From positions 1 through 35,441 of IMG/VR virus record IMGVR_UViG_3300035666_000092: 35,441 bases of DNA; one strand, 5' to 3'. The position numbers were made by a program, and so were the translations under genes. Below are positions 16,254 through 24,505 of the stretch, piece by piece; the stretch's first letter is position 1, and each line of letters starts with the position of its first letter. The notes beneath the pieces are model-generated. The model saw nothing but the letters and a program-made list of their open reading frames with translations, searched no databases and was not told where the DNA came from. The DNA comes from a virus.

Positions 16254-17661
16254 CGCCCGCACCACGACGGTGCAGCAGAACACAACGCCCGCCTGGGTGC
16301 AGAATGCCGTGCAAGAGGGCATCCAGGCCGGCCGTGACGCTGCCGCGCGCCCGTTTGTGCCCTACACAGCGCCACGGGTGGCGGGCATGGATCCGATGCA
16401 GGTGCAGGCGCGCGCCATGGCCAGCGCCAATGCCGGCGCGTGGCAGGACGGCTTGCAACAAGCTGGCCTCAGCGGCATGGCGGGGCTGGCGCCGGTGCGC
16501 GATGTGACGGCGCCGACTGTGCAGGCTCAGACGGTGCAGGCGCCGACAATGGCGCCCACCGCGCAGGCGACTGCTGTCGGCCAGGCGGCCGTGCAGGGTG
16601 TTACAGCGCCGACTGCAGCCGCCGGCATGGCGGCCTATCAGAACCCCTACCAAAACCAGGTGATTGACGCGGCCATGCGCCAGGTGCGCCGCCAGGCCGA
16701 CCAGGCGCAGGCGCAGTTGGGTCAGCGAGCGGCGGCAGCAAACGCCTTTGGCGGATCTCGTGAGGCTATTCTGCGCGGCGAGATCGAACGCAATGCGCAA
16801 GAGACCGCCGGCGACGTCGCCGGCCGCCTTGCCGCGCAGGGGTTCGACACGGCTGCGGGCCTGGCCATGCAGGACGCGGGCCGATCGTTGCAGGCGGGGC
16901 TGTTTTCAGCGGGGGCGGCCAACCAGGCGGCAGAGGCGGCGGCTGGCCGTAGTCAACAGGCCGGGCTGTTCAACGCGGAAGCGGCTAACGCGCAGGAAGC
17001 GCGACGCGCCGCGATGGAAATGGAGGCGCGGCGCACGACTGCTGACATGGCGATGGACGCCGATCGCACCAATGCTGGCTTCTCCATGGCCGCACAGGGC
17101 GCCAACCAGGACGCCGACGCCGCTGCCCGCGATCGCGCCATCCGTGTCGGCGGCCTATTTGGCGATCTCGCCGAGACCGGCGGGCGGCTCAACCTTAGCG
17201 ACATCGCGATGCTGCAGGGCTTGGGCGCGGAGGGCCGCGGCATTGACCAGCAAAGCCTTGATGCACGCTTTAATGAGTTCCTCCGCGAGCAAGAGTATGG
17301 CGACGAGCGCACGCGCCTGCTGCTGTCTGCGATTTACGGGGCTCCCATGAGCCTGTGGAGCACGCGAACGGAAAACAGCACCAGCCGGGATCCGGCGCGG
17401 GACTTGCAGGCGATCGGCAGCCTAATGCAAGGCGCCGGCCTATTTTTTAGTGATCGACGGCTGAAGCGCGCCGTTACGCCGATCGGCGTCGATGAGCGCG
17501 GCGTGGCTTGGTACGAGTACGCTTACAAATGGGATGCGCCGGAGGTTCGACGTGTCGGCGTGATGGCGCAGGATCTGCTACTCATTGCGCCACAGTGTGT
17601 GCAAGAGCTTGGCGGGGTTTTGGCCGTTGACTATGGCGCGCTGCACGGGTGGAGGCGCTAA
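16237..17661 (+). CDS. Internal virion protein with C-terminal S74-type chaperone domain
   Basis: The start is the ATG (MGWLGNARTTT) after a CTGGAGG ribosome site; the open frame upstream to 16132 is an arginine-rich shadow. Residues ~1-330 are Ala/Gln-rich helices (QNPYQNQVIDAAMRQVRRQA, QAQLGQRAAAANAFGGSRE, then many AA-rich repeats) as in ejection or injection proteins of podoviruses. The last ~75 residues (FFSDRRLKRAVTPIG through the C-terminus) are an S74/intramolecular-chaperone domain; SDRRLK holds the Ser-Lys pair (five residues apart) that in endosialidase-type domains performs self-cleavage. This domain normally trimerises and releases fibre proteins, so its fusion to an internal-protein body is noteworthy. 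Confidence 0.75.
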   Translation: MGWLGNARTTTVQQNTTPAWVQNAVQEGIQAGRDAAARPFVPYTAPRVAGMDPMQVQARAMASANAGAWQDGLQQAGLSGMAGLAPVRDVTAPTVQAQTVQAPTMAPTAQATAVGQAAVQGVTAPTAAAGMAAYQNPYQNQVIDAAMRQVRRQADQAQAQLGQRAAAANAFGGSREAILRGEIERNAQETAGDVAGRLAAQGFDTAAGLAMQDAGRSLQAGLFSAGAANQAAEAAAGRSQQAGLFNAEAANAQEARRAAMEMEARRTTADMAMDADRTNAGFSMAAQGANQDADAAARDRAIRVGGLFGDLAETGGRLNLSDIAMLQGLGAEGRGIDQQSLDARFNEFLREQEYGDERTRLLLSAIYGAPMSLWSTRTENSTSRDPARDLQAIGSLMQGAGLFFSDRRLKRAVTPIGVDERGVAWYEYAYKWDAPEVRRVGVMAQDLLLIAPQCVQELGGVLAVDYGALHGWRR

Positions 17662-17722
17662 TGATCTCTGCTATAGTGGACTGCCTGCCGCGTCGACACT
17701 CTAATGTTTTGGAGCGCCGCTG
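17662..17722 (+). other. Short gap between internal virion genes
   Basis: Sixty-one bases with no gene; one of the few places in the late run where genes do not overlap. A TATAGT hexamer lies at 17672-17677 but without a clear partner -35, so I do not call a promoter. The ribosome site for the next gene is the GGAGCGCC just before its ATG. Confidence 0.3.
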
Positions 17723-19291
17723 ATGTTCACAAGCCCAACCTTTGATCGTCAGCAGCGCTTGCGAGCGGTTATGCAGCTGATAGGGCGCGATCCTTCTGCT
17801 GCGCTGATGATGCTGACGCAGGGCACGCCAGGTGCGACGCCAGGTGCGACGCCAGGTGCGACGCCAGGTGCGACGCCAGGTGCGACGCCAGGTGCGACGC
17901 CAGGTGCGACGCCAGGTGCGACGCCAGGTGCGACGCCAGGTGCGACGCCAGGTGCGACGCCAAGTGGGCGGCAGCCTATGCAGCCAGCGGCTCCACTGCC
18001 GCAGGCAATCACGGGAAGCTCGCCGTTCTCGCCGCCGCCGCGCAATCCTGCGGTGGCGGCGGTTACGGCGCAGCAGCCACAAGCTGGACCCGAAGCGCCA
18101 ATGAACGCCGACGACGCCGAAATTGTGGTAACGACTCGACCCGTCGCGCGCACGCCGTTTGATGCTGGGTTGTTGGCTATGGATCGGGCAGCCAATCCGG
18201 TGAAACCTGCCGAACTGACGTGGGGTGATCGATTGCAGATCGCCGGCGCTACTCTGCAACAAATGGGGCGGCCCGATAATCAGATCGCTACGACAATGAC
18301 GGGGATTCGCACGCTGTCACGAGAGCAAGCGCAGGAGGAAGAGCGCAAGCGCCTGTCGGCGGCTCAGATCGCCGGCGTGCGCAACATAATCGATCAGGAG
18401 CGGCTGCGCTGGGAGGAAGACGACAACCCCGCCAAGCCTCGATGGGAGCAGACTTGGACAATGCAAATGGCGCGCCTTGCGTCGAGCCCCGACGAGTTTT
18501 TTCGCTTATATGCCGCGCGCCAGGAGGCCGAAGCGGGCCGCGACATTCAGCGCAGCCAGCTGAATCAAGAGGGCGCGCAGTTCAACAGAGCCTACGCCCA
18601 GCGCGATCGGCATTTCGACGCCGAGCACAACCTGAATCAAAAGCAGGCAGATCGCAATTATGAGCTGGGACAGGGCCAGCTAAATGTGGAAAGAACCAAC
18701 GCGGAAACGCGCCGGCGGGATGTCGACAACAATATCAACAACCTAGCCGGCAAGGACCCATTGCAAAGAGCGCTGTTGAACGCCGATGTCAGTGCGCTGA
18801 AGGACATGGACGACGAAACGGAAAAACTGACTAAGGTCGCGGAATCTCTGCAGCAGTTCGGAAGACTGAACGCGCAGCAACCAACCGGCTTTATGGCGTC
18901 AGGCACGCCGATCCTGGGGATCGCGCCCAATCAAAACTTCCAGCAGATGCAAGTGATCCAGAATGCGCTGTTTCCGGTGCTCGGTGAGCTGATTCGCGGT
19001 ACACTGTCGGAGACCGACGCGTACCGCGTTGAGCGTGGGACTGTGCATGTCGACAACAGCACAGAAACCAACCAAGCGATCGTGCGGGTCGGCGTCGAGG
19101 CAGCGCGGCGGGCGCAAGAGCGCTCAACGCTGGCGCGGGAATACCTGCGCACTCAGAGGAACCTTGACACATTCAACCGACATTGGGCCGCATACGTGGG
19201 CGAAGTCAGCGCCTGGTCGGATGATCCGAAGAAGCCGCCGAAAACTTTTGCGCAGTGGATGCGTGATAAGACCGGCGGAGGCGCCCAATGA
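17723..19291 (+). CDS. Internal virion (ejection) protein with TPGA repeat tract
   Basis: Helical, charged protein of 522 residues. After an N-terminal helix (DRQQRLRAVMQLIGRDPSAA) comes a tandem TPGA tract (residues ~35-82) and a Pro-rich linker, then a conserved-looking piece (LTWGDRLQIAGATLQQMG) followed by long coiled-coil helices (QARREAE-like segments, NLNQKQADRNYELGQGQLN). Size, composition and neighbours fit the proteins that podoviruses inject ahead of their DNA. It ends in an ATGA overlap with the next large internal protein. Confidence 0.7.
   Translation: MFTSPTFDRQQRLRAVMQLIGRDPSAALMMLTQGTPGATPGATPGATPGATPGATPGATPGATPGATPGATPGATPGATPSGRQPMQPAAPLPQAITGSSPFSPPPRNPAVAAVTAQQPQAGPEAPMNADDAEIVVTTRPVARTPFDAGLLAMDRAANPVKPAELTWGDRLQIAGATLQQMGRPDNQIATTMTGIRTLSREQAQEEERKRLSAAQIAGVRNIIDQERLRWEEDDNPAKPRWEQTWTMQMARLASSPDEFFRLYAARQEAEAGRDIQRSQLNQEGAQFNRAYAQRDRHFDAEHNLNQKQADRNYELGQGQLNVERTNAETRRRDVDNNINNLAGKDPLQRALLNADVSALKDMDDETEKLTKVAESLQQFGRLNAQQPTGFMASGTPILGIAPNQNFQQMQVIQNALFPVLGELIRGTLSETDAYRVERGTVHVDNSTETNQAIVRVGVEAARRAQERSTLAREYLRTQRNLDTFNRHWAAYVGEVSAWSDDPKKPPKTFAQWMRDKTGGGAQ
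17825..17968 (+). repeat. 12-bp tandem repeat coding for TPGA (11 perfect units)
   Basis: Eleven exact copies of ACGCCAGGTGCG at 17825-17956, then one degenerate copy (ACGCCAAGTGGG) to 17968. The unit is in frame, so copy-number changes alter only linker length. The opposite strand reads as open frames of repetitive sequence through it, which are artefacts of the repeat. Confidence 0.95.
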
Positions 19292-21606
19292 CGCCAGAGG
19301 ATATTAAGCGCCTGGACTATGTCCTGCGGCTCGATAAGGGAGCGGCTGCTGCGCGCGAGGCTACCAACCCAACGCCTGCACCGCGTCGGCGGTCCTCGTT
19401 CGACGCCGTTTGGGGCGGCATTACGGACGCCGCCACCTTGGGCTTTGACGACGAGATTATCGGCGCTTTAGGTGGTGAGTCTGAACGGCGGAAAATGCTG
19501 GCCGGCAAGGCCGCGCTGCAGCGCGACGAGCCGGGCGCGTTTTTTTCAGGGGGCTTGCTGAGCATGGCTGTGCCCGGCCTTGGAATTGCGCGCGCCGGTG
19601 CGCGCGGTGCAATGCTAGGATCAGGGCGCAGCATAGCGACCCATGGCGGGTCGCTACTGGACAAAGCGCGCACCGCGGCCGGGGCGAGCGCGGCGACGGG
19701 CGCGGTGTACGGGTTTGGCAGCGGCGACACTCTGGAGGAGCGGCTGAGCAACGCCGCCGTGTTTGGCGGGACGGGCGCAGTGATGGGCGCCGCACTGCCG
19801 CCAATGGCTGCGGCCGTGGGGCGCGCTGGAGCGGCGGTGGGGCAGCCGGTGCGTGCACTCGGGCAGGCTTTGCCGGGCGTGCGCAACCTGCCTGGCGTGC
19901 GCAACGCGCAATCGCGCTCGGCGGTGGGTTTTCTGGCCCCACTGCAGCAGGCCGATAAATACTACATGCCGCCATTTTTATCGCATCTGCCGGGCGTTAA
20001 TCCGTCTATTAGTCGCGCTGAGGCAGTGATGTTTGATCGGCTGGGCATGGACATGCAGCCCCGGGTGGAAGAGATGGCTGCGGCGGCTATGCCGGGCGAT
20101 AGGCCGCCGACGGTTGCCGACGCCGTAGAGGCGGCCTATCGCGAAAACCGCAACGCTGGCGGATCGCCGCCGGCGCTGCTGGACGTGGCGGGCGAAAACG
20201 TCTCGCGCCTGACGGAATATGCAGCCTCACTGCCAGGGCCTGGACGCAACGTGATGCGCCAGGAGGTGGAGCAACGGACTAGCGATCAGGCATCCCAGGT
20301 CGAGCGGATGATCAACCGACGCACGGGCGCGCCAGCGCAAGGCGGTGACAGTTTGCGCACGACGCTGGCTGCCTTGGACGAACAGCAGCGACAACTGGCG
20401 GGGCAGCTGTATGCGCGCCTGGGCGACATCTCGGTTGATCCGCTGCGCGCGGTCGAAATTCCGGGCGCTGACGGCACAATGGCGCGCGCAGAACGGGTGC
20501 GGCTCGGCGAGCTGTTGGCGCGGCCTAGCGTGCAGCGCGCGACGACGCGCGCGACCCAGCTTGCTGCAGAGTTTGGGATCGACTTGCAGGCGATTGGGCT
20601 GCGCCCTGGCGGTGTGATCACGCGCGCCGATGGTAAAATCAATCTCGAGCTGCTGAACTGGATCAAGATGGGTCTTGACGCCGAGCTATCGATCGCGCGC
20701 AGCCCGATGAGCAATATTGAAAAGACAGAGCGCGCCGCGATGAGCCGCACAGCGGCGCAACTGGTGCACACGCTCGACGCGCTGGTGGCGGTGGAGGGCC
20801 GCACTGGCGAATATGCAGCGGCCAGAAACGTGTATGCAGGGCTGGCGCGCATGAAAGACGCCGCCGATCTGGGGCGGCGCATTTTCAGCCCTGGTGAGGG
20901 CGGCCATTCGGGCTTTCTGGACGACGCTTCCGAGCTGCTTTACCCGCGCGACATTAATGGCAAACCAGTGCTGCAGGAGGGCGAGCTTAAGGCAGCGCTG
21001 GCCGGCCTGCGTGACGGCCTGCTCGAGAAAGCATTCAGCGCCCAGGACGGCCGCGATCTCTATCGCACGCTGTTGGGTAACAAGGCAGTGCGTCAGCGGA
21101 TTGCCGCCGTCTTCGGGCCCCTGACCGAAACCGGCAAGCCGGGACCGCAGGCGCGCGCGTTTTTCCGTCAGGTGCTGGCCGAGGCTGATCGCCTGCGCCG
21201 GATCCGCGAAACATACTCGCGCACAGGCAGCCAGACGGCGCCGCGGCAGCTGGAGGCCGACACCGTCGACGAGGCGATGAGCGAGGCCTTTGTGCGCACT
21301 GTCTTCGACGGGTTAAGCGGCAATTGGCTGCAAGCGCTGATGCAGAACGCTCGCGGCTTGGTGATGGGACCGCTGGCCAAGAATCCGCTCACGCCGCGCG
21401 AGGCAGAGCAAGTGGTACGCATGGCCGTTACCCCGCTATCAGCACGCGCAGGCCGGCCCCTGGCGCTGGCGCAGCGCTATCGAGAGTTGGAGCGCATGAT
21501 GGCCGCCCGCGGTGGGCGGCGGTATCAGGCGCGACTGCCTGCAGCCCTTGCCGTCGCCTACGGCGGCTCGCAAACCGCTTTTGAACCGGAGCCCACACCC
21601 ACATGA
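19288..21606 (+). CDS. Large internal virion (ejection) protein, 772 aa
   Basis: Starts at the ATG of the ATGA overlap with the previous gene. The N-terminal part has an aromatic/acidic segment followed by glycine-rich hydrophobic stretches (GGLLSMAVPGLGIARAGARG, GAVMGAALPPMAAAVGRAGA) that could insert into or cross a membrane, and the rest is helical. A segment near residue 300 (ALLDVAGENVSRLTEYAASL) recurs in the next protein as VLDAAGPNVQSLFGV. Such large, Gly/Ala-rich proteins with membrane-active parts form the channel through the cell envelope in podoviruses. No transglycosylase motif is visible. Confidence 0.7.
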   Translation: MTPEDIKRLDYVLRLDKGAAAAREATNPTPAPRRRSSFDAVWGGITDAATLGFDDEIIGALGGESERRKMLAGKAALQRDEPGAFFSGGLLSMAVPGLGIARAGARGAMLGSGRSIATHGGSLLDKARTAAGASAATGAVYGFGSGDTLEERLSNAAVFGGTGAVMGAALPPMAAAVGRAGAAVGQPVRALGQALPGVRNLPGVRNAQSRSAVGFLAPLQQADKYYMPPFLSHLPGVNPSISRAEAVMFDRLGMDMQPRVEEMAAAAMPGDRPPTVADAVEAAYRENRNAGGSPPALLDVAGENVSRLTEYAASLPGPGRNVMRQEVEQRTSDQASQVERMINRRTGAPAQGGDSLRTTLAALDEQQRQLAGQLYARLGDISVDPLRAVEIPGADGTMARAERVRLGELLARPSVQRATTRATQLAAEFGIDLQAIGLRPGGVITRADGKINLELLNWIKMGLDAELSIARSPMSNIEKTERAAMSRTAAQLVHTLDALVAVEGRTGEYAAARNVYAGLARMKDAADLGRRIFSPGEGGHSGFLDDASELLYPRDINGKPVLQEGELKAALAGLRDGLLEKAFSAQDGRDLYRTLLGNKAVRQRIAAVFGPLTETGKPGPQARAFFRQVLAEADRLRRIRETYSRTGSQTAPRQLEADTVDEAMSEAFVRTVFDGLSGNWLQALMQNARGLVMGPLAKNPLTPREAEQVVRMAVTPLSARAGRPLALAQRYRELERMMAARGGRRYQARLPAALAVAYGGSQTAFEPEPTPT

Positions 21607-23564
21607 GCAGACAGCGTAACCCGTGGCTGCCGAGCCCAGAAGCACTGTTCACGGGCGTGGGCGACACCGCGGCGGGCTTTGTGCAGGGCGCGTCGTTTAA
21701 CTTCCTCGACGATCTGCTGCGCGCGGTGACGCAGAACGAGCAGGCCGACAACTTTTTGGCCGAGGCGCAGGCGCGCAATCCGTTCTGGTACGGCGCGGGC
21801 AATTTTGCCGGCGCGCTCACTGGACCAATGAAAATCCCATTCCCGCGCGGCGACTTTGTGCAGGCCGGCGTGGCCAGCGCGCTCGATGCTCTACCCACGC
21901 GGCTTTTAGCCAAGGGGTTGCGCGGCACCAGCGACGATCTCAGCGCCTTGACGGCCGGGCAGTTTTTGAAACGCGCGGCAGCGAATGACGCGGCCGCTGG
22001 CGGGCTCTACGCCGCCGGCGGCTATGATGTGGCGGAAGACGGCGGCGACGACAGCGCGCTGACGCTAGCGCAAAAAGCGCTGGTGCATGGCGCTGCGGGC
22101 GCGGCGGCGGGGGCTGCCTCTGCTGCGGCGATCCCGGCGTTAGGGCGCTATTGGCAGCGGTCACAGCTCAATGCACCTACAGCGCGCGGTGAAGCTCCGC
22201 TCGATGCGCCGTTGGCGTTGACGCCGGCAACGCTGGCTGGCCGAAATTTGACGCGCGCTCAGCCCGAGGAATTGCGCGAAGCGGCGTTTGGGCTAGTCGA
22301 TGAGGCGTTGGCGCGCGACGAGGCCATTCGCAGATTGCAGAGCGTCGACCCGGTAATCCAGACCGGCATGCCGGTTCGCACCGTTTTGGACGCTGCCGGG
22401 CCCAATGTGCAATCGCTGTTTGGCGTCATCGCGCGAGATCCTGAGGGCCGCGCGATGCTGCTGGACCACGTAGCAAATAGCGCGCGTGAGAATGTGCGCG
22501 CCAAGCTGGCCGCGCTGCACTTTGACGGTCTGCCTGTCAGCACGCGGCGCGTCGTGCAGGATGGCGAGAAGACGGTTACGCGGCCACTGTTGAAGCCATC
22601 GACCAGCCTGGTGCAGGATCTGGTCGACGCGATCGATGATCCCGACGCGCACCAGCAATGGCTGCGGCTGGCCAAAACGCTGCATAAAAGCGGCCGTACA
22701 GCGCCGCCGCAGCTCAAGCAGCGGGCCAACGAGACAGACGCAGGCTTTGCTGATCGCCAACGGGCGCAGGCGGACGCTTTTGAACGAGACCGGCCGAGGC
22801 GGGACGCGGCAACCACCGCGCGGCGTGAGGAGGCCCGTGATTTGGCGCAACAGGTGGTGCACGGATTAAAGCAGCGGGTCGATCGGGCTTCGGGTGAAGA
22901 GGCGTTGGAGCTCTTTCGCCGTCTGGAGAACGGCGATCTGGCCGAAAAACTGCGCGCGGTGGGCTTGCGTATTGAGGCGCCAAAAGATCTCAGCGCAGGC
23001 CTGGCGCGCAGCGATCAAAGCCTGCGCGCCGTGGTAGGTGCAGGCGCCAACCCAAGCTTTATGCGTGTGGTCGAGCAGGTGACGCGCGACCCGAAGACTG
23101 CAGCGCCTGTACGCGGGCGCAGCGCTATGGAGGCGACGGAGGACAATTTGACAGCGCGCAGCCCTAATCGGCGGGCGGTGGGCCGCGAGGATCTCAGTGA
23201 CGCGCCGCCGGCGCCAGTGGCGCCTGAACTGCGAAATTATTTGGTCGATGCGCTCACGGCGCCGCGCCGTTTGAGCTTTGTGCCAGCGTCGCGCAGCGAA
23301 GCGCCGCTGCTGGGGCTGGCCCCGGACTTCACGCCGCGCCGCGTAGATTGGAGGGCTGCGACAACGGGCGCCGACAAAGGTTTCTACTATGCGGGCAAGG
23401 GGCTGCCGATCCTGGGCGATCAAATCATTACCAGCGACGACAACGTCGCAACGGGTTTTTTTGATTTGGTTCGGTATTATCTTGACCTGGCGCGCGAGCA
23501 GGGGCAAACATCACGAAATGCAACTTCGCGAAATCCTTGGCTTCCTGCGTTCGACGCAGCGTAA
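21603..23564 (+). CDS. Large internal virion (ejection) protein, 653 aa
   Basis: ATG overlaps the previous stop. The N-terminus has GVGDTAAGFVQGASFNFLDD, comparable to GGITDAATLGFDDEIIG in the preceding protein, then a glycine/alanine-rich hydrophobic stretch (GAAGAAAGAASAAAIPALG) and a long helical body. The segment VLDAAGPNVQSLFGVIARD followed by GRAMLLDHVANSARENVRAK matches a segment of the 772-residue protein, so the two are paralogues or share a domain. Its end (NPWLPAFDAA) resembles its own start (NPWLPSPEAL). Expected role: delivery of DNA through the envelope. Confidence 0.7.
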   Translation: MSRQRNPWLPSPEALFTGVGDTAAGFVQGASFNFLDDLLRAVTQNEQADNFLAEAQARNPFWYGAGNFAGALTGPMKIPFPRGDFVQAGVASALDALPTRLLAKGLRGTSDDLSALTAGQFLKRAAANDAAAGGLYAAGGYDVAEDGGDDSALTLAQKALVHGAAGAAAGAASAAAIPALGRYWQRSQLNAPTARGEAPLDAPLALTPATLAGRNLTRAQPEELREAAFGLVDEALARDEAIRRLQSVDPVIQTGMPVRTVLDAAGPNVQSLFGVIARDPEGRAMLLDHVANSARENVRAKLAALHFDGLPVSTRRVVQDGEKTVTRPLLKPSTSLVQDLVDAIDDPDAHQQWLRLAKTLHKSGRTAPPQLKQRANETDAGFADRQRAQADAFERDRPRRDAATTARREEARDLAQQVVHGLKQRVDRASGEEALELFRRLENGDLAEKLRAVGLRIEAPKDLSAGLARSDQSLRAVVGAGANPSFMRVVEQVTRDPKTAAPVRGRSAMEATEDNLTARSPNRRAVGREDLSDAPPAPVAPELRNYLVDALTAPRRLSFVPASRSEAPLLGLAPDFTPRRVDWRAATTGADKGFYYAGKGLPILGDQIITSDDNVATGFFDLVRYYLDLAREQGQTSRNATSRNPWLPAFDAA

Positions 23565-23760
23565 CTGGTCCCGCCGCCTTGCGGATTGGGCGTGGGCTGG
23601 CGTGTATGCGCTGTTGGCGGCCTGGGCGTTTCTGGCGTTTGGATCTCTTGCGGTCGAGGCGAGCTCGGAGAATGTGGCGCAGGCGGGCGCGTGGGCTGTG
23701 GCCGCTGGTGCGGTCTCCGCTTTTTTGTGTTGCGGCGTGTGGGACCGGCTGCGGCGCTAG
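23518..23760 (+). CDS. Two-TM small membrane protein, holin-like, 80 aa
   Basis: The ATG at 23518 starts a frame overlapping the end of the previous gene by 47 bp. A basic N-terminus (LREILGFLRSTQRNWSRR) is followed by hydrophobic segments at about residues 24-46 and 57-75 and a charged end (WDRLRR). Two membrane segments with short charged ends is the usual size and plan of class II holins, but such proteins have many roles and the position, next to ejection proteins and not lysis genes, weakens the call. Confidence 0.55.
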   Translation: MQLREILGFLRSTQRNWSRRLADWAWAGVYALLAAWAFLAFGSLAVEASSENVAQAGAWAVAAGAVSAFLCCGVWDRLRR

Positions 23761-23763
23761 GCC

Positions 23764-24114
23764 ATGAGCCGCGCGCGCCGGTTTTTATATGAGGCGACCT
23801 TAAAGGTGGCCGAGCTGCTGATCTTTGCGGTGGCCATCGTCCCTACGGTGTTTGTGGTGCACTCTGAAGCGCCGACATGGATTAAGGCGGGCTGCCTTGG
23901 TCTCATGCTGGCTTGGATGTGGTTTTGGTACGCTCGCGCTCAGAAGACGCGCAAAAGGTTTTTTGTCGACAGTTTTGACCTTGACGAGGTGGCGCAGCAC
24001 GCGCCGCCTGTGCGCGACCACCCGCCCTCACCGCGCGCGCGGCCTGACGCCAAAATGCGCTATCTGCGCCGCCTGCGCGCAATCGCCGATAGGCGCCCGT
24101 TCGACGGCGCTTAA
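23764..24114 (+). CDS. Two-TM membrane protein, 116 aa
   Basis: Follows the previous stop by three bases. Hydrophobic segments at about 15-32 (KVAELLIFAVAIVPTVFVV) and 41-58 (IKAGCLGLMLAWMWFWY), then a basic cytoplasmic tail (RYLRRLRAIADRRPF). No family recognised; could act in lysis with the preceding two-TM gene. Confidence 0.6.
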   Translation: MSRARRFLYEATLKVAELLIFAVAIVPTVFVVHSEAPTWIKAGCLGLMLAWMWFWYARAQKTRKRFFVDSFDLDEVAQHAPPVRDHPPSPRARPDAKMRYLRRLRAIADRRPFDGA

Positions 24115-24128
24115 ATCTGGAGCACACT

Positions 24129-24362
24129 ATGCTGAGCAATGACCAAATCGCCGCGGAGGCTTTCGCGGTGACGCCTAGCGACACGGTCGCGCGGCCCGCC
24201 CGCGCGCTGTATGTCGGCACGGGCGGCAATGTGTCGGTGGTAATGGCTGGCGGCCAGACCGTCACCTTTGCCAACGTTCCGGCGGGCATGCTGTTGCCAA
24301 TTGAAGTAGGCCGTGTGCTCGCGACGGGCACGACAGCCAGCAATATTGTGGCGCTGCTGTGA
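24129..24362 (+). CDS. Spike base protein, GTA head-spike (RCAP_Rcc01079) type, 77 aa
   Basis: The pattern FAVTPSDTVARPARALYVGT then GGNVSVVMAGGQTVTFANV and a PAGMLLPIEVGRVLATGTT ending in NIVAL matches the small spike-base family first described on the heads of the Rhodobacter capsulatus gene transfer agent. In that system the protein helps anchor head spikes that bind capsular polysaccharide. Ribosome site GGAG before ATG. It ends in a GTGA overlap with a tiny gene and lies just before the tail-fibre gene, so it may anchor that fibre. This is recall of a family pattern, not a search. Confidence 0.75.
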   Translation: MLSNDQIAAEAFAVTPSDTVARPARALYVGTGGNVSVVMAGGQTVTFANVPAGMLLPIEVGRVLATGTTASNIVALL

Positions 24363-24505
24363 TCAGGCTCGATGCGCGGCTGCCTTCTCGTGCGGTGGCA
24401 ACTAGCCTTTCCCCCGCCTCTACGCCTGCGAAAGAGATAGTCGCCCGTACTGGCGTGGTAATTGTAGCCCGTGATGGCTCAACGATTGTGGGGCGTGACC
24501 TATGA
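24359..24505 (+). CDS. Very small gene, 48 aa, coupled on both sides
   Basis: Opens at GTG in a GTGA overlap with the spike-base gene and closes in an ATGA overlap with the fibre gene. Product starts MIRLDARLPSRAVATSLSPA and ends VIVARDGSTIVGRDL; short, polar N-terminus and beta-type end. Exact coupling on both sides is the argument for translation. No family recognised; likely a small attachment piece of the spike/fibre. Confidence 0.6.
   Translation: MIRLDARLPSRAVATSLSPASTPAKEIVARTGVVIVARDGSTIVGRDL

Noticed and set aside
17769-17963. Minus-strand repetitive open frames across the TPGA tract
   Set aside because: They are the other frames of a 12-bp tandem repeat, which stay open by periodicity.
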